This document shows, piece by piece, positions 59,601 through 64,000 of a stretch of DNA of 64,000 nucleotides (position 1 is the first letter of the stretch; the number at the start of each line of letters is the position of its first letter). The stretch is from Lycocorax pyrrhopterus obiensis. Lineage: Eukaryota; Chordata; Aves; Passeriformes; Paradisaeidae. The notes beneath the pieces are model-generated. The model made no database searches and was not told the DNA's origin. It was given only the letters and a program-made list of their open reading frames with translations. Both the position numbers and the translations under genes were made by a program. The DNA is taken from assembly GCA_014706295.1 (NCBI GenBank), contig JACSVZ010000013.1:1577231-1641230 (forward strand), read 5' to 3'.

Positions 59601-62600
59601 AGGGGCCACCTGCGGAGAGCAACGGGAGTGATGGTGGGAATTACAACAGGGAATCGACTCGCCCTCCCTAAAGGGAATCCAACTAAAATCTCCCAGTTTT
59701 CAGCTCTGCCACAAACTTGGTTTTGCAACATCAGTTTTGCCGTTCCACTTTCCTGTCGTTGCCCTGCGAGCTTTTTAAAGGACAGCACCTGGCTTTGAGG
59801 ATTTGAGGAACTGGAGGTTGCTTGGGGAAATAGGGAAAGCCCTGTAGGTAACAGGGAGCCTCAGCTCTGTGTGGATGGTGACAACACAGAATCACAGAAT
59901 GATTAAAGTTGGGAGGGACCTTAAAGCTCATCCAGTCCCATGCCCTGCCATGAGCAGGGACACCTTCCAGTAGGCCAGGTTGCTCAGAGCCCCATCCAGC
60001 CTGGCCTTAAGCACTTCCAGGGATGAGGAACCTCTCTGGGCAGCCTGTGCCAGTGCCAACACCAAGCTGGTGTTGTTGAAATCGTACCTCCTCACGCTGT
60101 GCTGATTACACCACCCACAGCGATGTGTCCCAGCACCTCATTGCTTCAGGGGATGCTCCTCTGGCTGTGTTTGTGTTTGTGGGAGGTACCCAGTGTCAAT
60201 GTTTTATTATTTCACACTGACATCCACACTCAACTCCCAGCTCGGGAATGTGTCATGGAAACTGGATGAAGTGCTTTCGACTTAGTCACGACCAACAAAA
60301 ATGTGCTTAAATATCCTGAGGATGCCAAGCCATTTGTTTTTAAACCCCACCACTCTCCTACAGAATGCATGTTTTTAAAGGACCTCGGTGGCTCTGACAT
60401 GGGGCTTGGCAGCCTTTTTATTTTGCTCCTGCAGAGCAGCCTGTAATCCAGCAGAGGGAACCGGGAAACCTAATTCCAGACCCATGCTGCTACTGACGCA
60501 AAGGGGAAAACAAACATCACACCAAACCACAAAAGCTCGCAAAGAGCTGAGAGCAGCAACAAAGGCAAGAAAAATCTATTTACCACAGTCAGACAATGCT
60601 GGGGTTTATGGAAAGCTTCAGTAATTTCTCAGAACTGCCTTTTTAATACGGTAGTGGAGGGTTTGCTGATTGTTTTAGGAAATAAAACAAGGGGAAAAGG
60701 CTTTTCCAAGCAGTCAAGCTTTGTAGCCAGGTGCAAATACTCCACCTTTAGATAATACTGCAAATTAGAGGCAGATTAGTTCCACAGGTTTTCTCACAAA
60801 GCAGAAAAATGAGTCAAGTCTAGAAGGGAACAATTCCTCAAGAACCCCAGCAGCTTTGCAGAGCCAAATTCTCCTCCCAGGCCTGTAGCAGCACTTGAAC
60901 ACAGAGCATCCTCAGCCAGAGCGTGTTTAGACTTATCAGAGGTTATGCTTTGCAATCCATTGAGCCTGCTGAGCTCCCTGCACATTGCCAGCACATTTTT
61001 TGACCGGGGATCAGGAAAAGCACGGATTTGTGAGAGTTTACAGGGAATCAGGCAGAAGGGAAAGCCTGGCAGCAGCACTGGCATGCAGGTGGGTTGAGAG
61101 GCCCCCCACATACCAGGCTGCTCAGCCTATTTCTCTAAAAGAATGGTGGCAATTTATAATTTTCTTTTTTTAATAAGGGATGCAAACCTGCTAAACTCGC
61201 TCCAAGACTTCCCAGATCAGCAAATGGATCCAGTGTTTGGGGCTTGGCCTGATGAGTGGGAGTGCTGTGGAGGGATCCTGTAGGACTGGTGGCAGCAGAC
61301 TTACTTCCCATTCCTAGACCACCTTAAAAAGAAAAAAAAATATATAAAATATATAAAAAAGGAAAAAGAACATTTTTCCTCCTGTTTGATGTGACTGCAG
61401 CTCTTCCCCAGTGCTCAGTCACATATTAGAAGCCTGCTATTAAAACTGAGTGTACCATTGTCAGGTTCCTCAGCAGCCTCAGACTTGTTGCACACCCACT
61501 CCCAATTAGGAGCAGCAGCAGGAATGTTCCCAGACTGTCTGCACTGACAGAGGAATTATGACACACGGATATATTTTAAGAACTAGAAGCCTTCAGGAAG
61601 CAACTTTGGGAGGCCATACACACTCTCCCAAGATTAGAAAGAATCATGCAATCATTTACTGGCATCTTGGGAATGACAGCACTTCCCAGGTCCTTCCCGT
61701 GGCTCTTCATGGAATGAAACAACCTATGGACACCCTCACCTCACCTGTCCTGCTCTGGACTCTTGAGGAAACAAACCCAGATTTTTTTTGAATTTGGAAA
61801 TCTTTAGAGGGAACCTTTTCTCTGCAGTCACTGGCAGCATTTTCCCTCTGCCTCTCCCCTCTCAGAGCTCCTTTAAGGGGTTTTTTTTGTTAACCACCCT
61901 GAATTTTTATGACACATACCTGCTTTGTTGGGCCAGTCCCAACCACTGGAAACATCTGGTTGGATGGAAACCGTTGGAGTGCTAGAAGCTAAACAGAATG
62001 ATTGATATCAGCATCTCAAAGTAGCCCAGCAAAACCAGCACAGCCCAGTGCCCACCAAGAGCCACTGGGACTCTACAAAGTCTGAGAACCTCCAGTGGGA
62101 GGTGGCCCTGCCCATGGCAGGGGGCTGGAACTGGATGATCTTTAAGATCCCTTCCAACTTTCCAGGGAATGCACCCGAGGAACACGTGTTAGATGATCAG
62201 CCACAAACAAATCCATGACTGAATGTGTTTCAGACAGGGTTACACATGAAATTTTTGGATGAGAAGGAGGAAATTAAGGAACATTCTAAACAAAGAGAAG
62301 AAAATTCCTTCTCTTCAGCCAAATTCAGCTGTGAATTTGGTCAGGGTTAGGACTGGATCTAAAGAAAGTTGGTGACTGCAAATCACCAAAGGATGTGTGT
62401 TTTCTCTTAATATGGCTGTGTTCAGTGCAATTAATGGTAGTTTGGTTCAAAGGAGACCTCATAACCACAGGAATATGTGGGCAGACATTCTTCATGGCCT
62501 CTTTTTTTATTTATATAAATAGCCTATTAATTAAGTCTAAGACCTGAGCAAAACTCAGCTCATCCCACCACACTCCACCTGCTGAATACCCTTTAAGTCC

Positions 62601-62911
62601 AGAGACAAAAAGCTCTTTCCTGTTTCATGGGGTTTCTGTGGTTTAGAGTCATTTTATGGGAAGCATCAGTTTGTACTTAATGGTTCCATTTCTATTTCAT
62701 TTTAAAAAGCAACATTTTACATTTATTTGAACACCCTGGCAGAGCCTCCCCGTCTTACCCATGTGAAAGGGATCACTGTGCACAGTTGGTGAAGGGCTTC
62801 TTGTGGCTTGAAGGAAAGGATCCCCAGGGACAGCCGAGGAGCCAAGGAAGGAACCCAGGAGGTCTGGACCCGTTTGCTTGGGGCTACTTCCAAATGGATC
62901 AAAGGCAGTGG
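56506..62911 (-). CDS. DNAJC6: DNAJC6 (auxilin), C-terminal seven exons; gene continues past the right edge
   Basis: Neuron-enriched Hsc70 co-chaperone that recruits Hsc70 to clathrin coats and drives vesicle uncoating. Exons: 62911-62759, 61988-61920, 61322-61188, 59609-59349, 58868-58723, 57727-57551 and 56607-56506. Phases match throughout, giving 346 residues to the TAG at 56508-56506. Visible motifs are [25 protein letters not shown] and LDPFADLG (AP-2 and clathrin binding), FEDLLSGQG (clathrin DLL motif), and a complete J domain with HPD (visible residues 310-312) ending at the protein's C-terminus, the hallmark of auxilins. GAK is the close paralog, but the SPTG/PTHQ and PQPMGG blocks and the synteny with LEPROT identify DNAJC6. 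The PTEN-like N-terminal part lies outside the window. Confidence 0.97.
57288..57400 (-). mobile_element. short CR1 3' fragment in DNAJC6 intron
   Basis: TGGTTTGGGCTGGGAGGGAC to CTTGAACACTTCCAGGGATG, about 150 bp from the HPD exon. Confidence 0.8.
57551..57727 (-). CDS. DNAJC6: DNAJC6 exon: J domain with HPD motif
   Basis: 177 nt, 59 codons, phase 0 to phase 0. It encodes [20 protein letters not shown], then [20 protein letters not shown] and [10 protein letters not shown]. The HPD tripeptide that stimulates Hsc70 ATPase sits at the 3' end of the exon. Nearly identical to mammals. Confidence 0.98.
58723..58868 (-). CDS. DNAJC6: DNAJC6 exon: DLL motif and J-domain helix I approach
   Basis: 146 nt, phase 1 to phase 0. 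It encodes [20 protein letters not shown], then [20 protein letters not shown] and MDPEKLK. FEDLL is a clathrin-binding motif. The rest is the highly conserved basic run leading into the J domain. Donor GTAAGC. Confidence 0.98.
59044..59182 (-). mobile_element. CR1 LINE 3' fragment in DNAJC6 intron
   Basis: ATAGAATCCCAGAATGGTTT through GGTTGGAAGGGACCTTAAAG to CCTGGGACTCTTCCAGGATT; close to the textbook CR1 end. Confidence 0.9.
59349..59609 (-). CDS. DNAJC6: DNAJC6 exon: proline/glycine-rich linker before the J domain
   Basis: 261 nt, phase 1 to phase 1, GC-rich. It encodes [38 protein letters not shown] and [17 protein letters not shown], low-complexity but clearly auxilin. The high CpG content makes several other frames open across it; only this frame joins both neighbours. 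Confidence 0.96.
59885..60058 (-). mobile_element. CR1 LINE 3' fragment in DNAJC6 intron
   Basis: ACAGAATCACAGAATGATTA through GTTGGGAGGGACCTTAAAGC to CTGGGCAGCCTGTGCCAGTG. Confidence 0.9.
61188..61322 (-). CDS. DNAJC6: DNAJC6 exon: linker with LDPFADLG
   Basis: 135 nt, phase 1 to phase 1. It encodes [20 protein letters not shown], then [20 protein letters not shown]. Acceptor TTCTTTTTAAG; donor GTTTGC. An internal AAGTAAGT near the 5' end looks like a strong donor but lies in coding sequence (GSKS). Confidence 0.94.
61920..61988 (-). CDS. DNAJC6: DNAJC6 exon: short linker exon
   Basis: 69 nt, phase 1 to phase 1. It encodes [20 protein letters not shown] and KA. The tryptophan pair GWDW is conserved in auxilin. 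Acceptor TCTGTTTAG; donor GTATGT. Confidence 0.92.
62088..62165 (+). mobile_element. short CR1 3' fragment in DNAJC6 intron
   Basis: GCCCTGCCCATGGCAGGGGG to TTTAAGATCCCTTCCAACTT, a sense, strongly truncated copy. Confidence 0.7.
62759..62911 (-). CDS. DNAJC6: DNAJC6 exon: DPF/DLL clathrin-adaptor motifs
   Basis: 153 nt, phase 1 to phase 1. It encodes [36 protein letters not shown] and SDPFHM. The three DPF motifs are AP-2 appendage ligands. Mammalian auxilin, as I recall it, goes from TVH directly to ASSTP, so SDPFHM would be an 18-nt extension at the 3' end of the exon. Donor GTAAGA is strong. Confidence 0.94.
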
Positions 62912-64000
62912 CTGTGAAAACATATTTGAGAAAACGAAATCATTAACGTGCACCAGGAATGTGCTCCAGGGGAAAGGCACTGCTGTGGGGAGAGGAAATC
63001 TGATACCTGCACATAGCAAATAGGAGAGTGTGAGACTGTGGGAGAGCAACTGGAGAGCATCAGTACTCCGAACAAATTCTGGGGACCTAAAGAGCCCCGT
63101 GACTTGGTCATGGCAACAGAATGACCCCACCTCTTGTTCCCAAAGAGGGAGGCTGAATTTGGAGCTAGGCAAAGTGAGTATTTAAGCACTCAGGCACTTC
63201 AGATGGAGTTTTAACTTCCAGTACAGGGTGGAGCTTGGAGTTCCTGCCCTGGTGCAATTCCTGCCATCCCTGCTTCCTCTCAAGATGATTTCAGGCAGGC
63301 AAAGGTTATCCATGTTGGGGATAAAAGGACTTTTAGAAACAGCTTTAGAAAATAACAGATATCTTTCCTACAGAGTGTCCCTTGTTACAAAAATCCAGTT
63401 CTTCTCAAACTCCATTTTTGATCAGTTTGTTCAGTCTTCTCTCTTTCATGTGAAACCCCCTACAAGCCCAGCCAAAAGAAATGCCTGTGAAGTCACTCAG
63501 ATTCTTGTCAACAAATTTAAGGTAAAAAGCATCCTGAAAGGTACAATCTCTAGGAGCTCTGCATTGTGGTAATGATGCTACTCAATCACTACTCTTCACT
63601 CATCTCCCAAGCTCCTGTCCTTGCTTTCCTGGCTTGGGACAATTGAGCTGTGTGATCCTGGCTCTGCAGAGATCATAAATCCCTAAATCTTTTCCCGATC
63701 TGTTGCTGCACCTCTTGTGTGATGTGTCTGCACAACCTTCCCTGGGTGAGCGCTCTCAGACTGAACCTGCAACAGCCACAGCAAGAGGAACCTTCTCCAC
63801 GCACAAGGGACCAATTTCTTCCGCTGAAACTTGGATTATTCTCCTCTCTCTTTGCACTTGCTCTGCTCTGTTTGCTCTATCCTTCAAAAGATCCCTCTCC
63901 CTAATATCTATCCAACCATTCCTTCTGCAGCCTGGTCTTGGAAGAAACAGAAATTCTCTATTTTCTAGTCCAGGATCACTATCACAGCTCCAAACCCCCT
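62912..64000 (-). other. DNAJC6 intron (partial)
   Basis: Upstream of the 62911 acceptor on the minus strand. I looked for a further auxilin exon and found none that I recognise; a TGTGCAG/GTATCA donor look-alike near 63004 is preceded by sequence unlike auxilin. Confidence 0.6.

Noticed and set aside
59326..59798. Several overlapping open frames near 59.5 kb
   Set aside because: All overlap the GC-rich DNAJC6 linker exon; only one frame joins the flanking exons and matches auxilin.
61300..61322. 18-nt microexon of DNAJC6 ending at an AAGTAAGT donor
   Set aside because: The open frame continues past that site into [17 protein letters not shown], clear auxilin sequence, so the GTAAGT is coding and the exon is 135 nt.
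62723..63172. Possible further DNAJC6 exon with a TGTGCAG/GTATCA donor near 63004
   Set aside because: The translated sequence in all frames lacks auxilin features and there is no matching acceptor with a good tract.
1..64000. CRISPR arrays, operons, phage or other prokaryotic systems
   Set aside because: Spliced vertebrate genes and CR1 elements throughout; the tandem repeats present are minisatellites without spacers.

Overview
The window is vertebrate nuclear DNA, almost certainly from a bird. It holds spliced genes with GT-AG introns and no bacterial operon structure. More than twenty fragments of the avian/reptilian CR1 LINE 3' end are scattered through it on both strands. The gene order DNAJC6 - LEPROT - LEPR is the order known from other amniotes. 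The CR1 sequence types and an endogenous-retrovirus-like LTR would suit a neoavian or passerine species, but I cannot name the species.

All three genes are transcribed from the minus strand, so transcription runs right to left. (1) 64,000-56,506: the last seven coding exons of DNAJC6 (auxilin), 346 codons in one continuous frame, covering the DPF/DLL-rich clathrin/AP-2 binding region and the complete C-terminal J domain. Its start lies beyond the right edge. A probable 3'UTR fills about 54,400-56,505. (2) 53,252-50,694: complete LEPROT in four coding exons, 131 residues, starting inside a CpG island at about 52,950-53,420. (3) 31,434-8,381: complete LEPR in 18 coding exons. All splice phases match and the total is 3,396 nt, or 1,131 residues plus a stop. 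The signal peptide, both WSDWS motifs, the transmembrane helix, JAK box 1 and three signalling tyrosine motifs can all be read. A CpG-rich candidate 5' non-coding exon and promoter for LEPR lies at about 34,850-35,110.

The three genes relate as follows. LEPR is the cytokine-type leptin receptor that signals through JAK2/STAT. LEPROT is a small four-helix endosomal/Golgi protein of the Vps55 family that limits surface display of LEPR and other receptors. DNAJC6 is the Hsc70 co-chaperone that uncoats clathrin vesicles. LEPROT and LEPR share promoters and 5' exons in mammals; here a distinct CpG-rich candidate LEPR start lies 3.4 kb upstream of the LEPR ATG.

The remainder is intron and spacer: 1-8,380 is downstream of LEPR, and 35,600-49,200 separates LEPR from LEPROT. 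These stretches carry CR1 copies, a probable solo LTR (about 41,366-41,634), minisatellites and short tandem duplications. No CRISPR array, rRNA, convincing tRNA or prokaryotic system is present. The most interesting non-genic structures are a roughly 52-bp GC-rich minisatellite that appears to have grown out of a CR1 insertion directly upstream of the putative LEPR first exon, a 20-bp minisatellite beyond the LEPROT CpG island, a 250-bp tandem duplication that copied the splice-acceptor tract of a LEPR exon, and two clusters of homeodomain-like sites.
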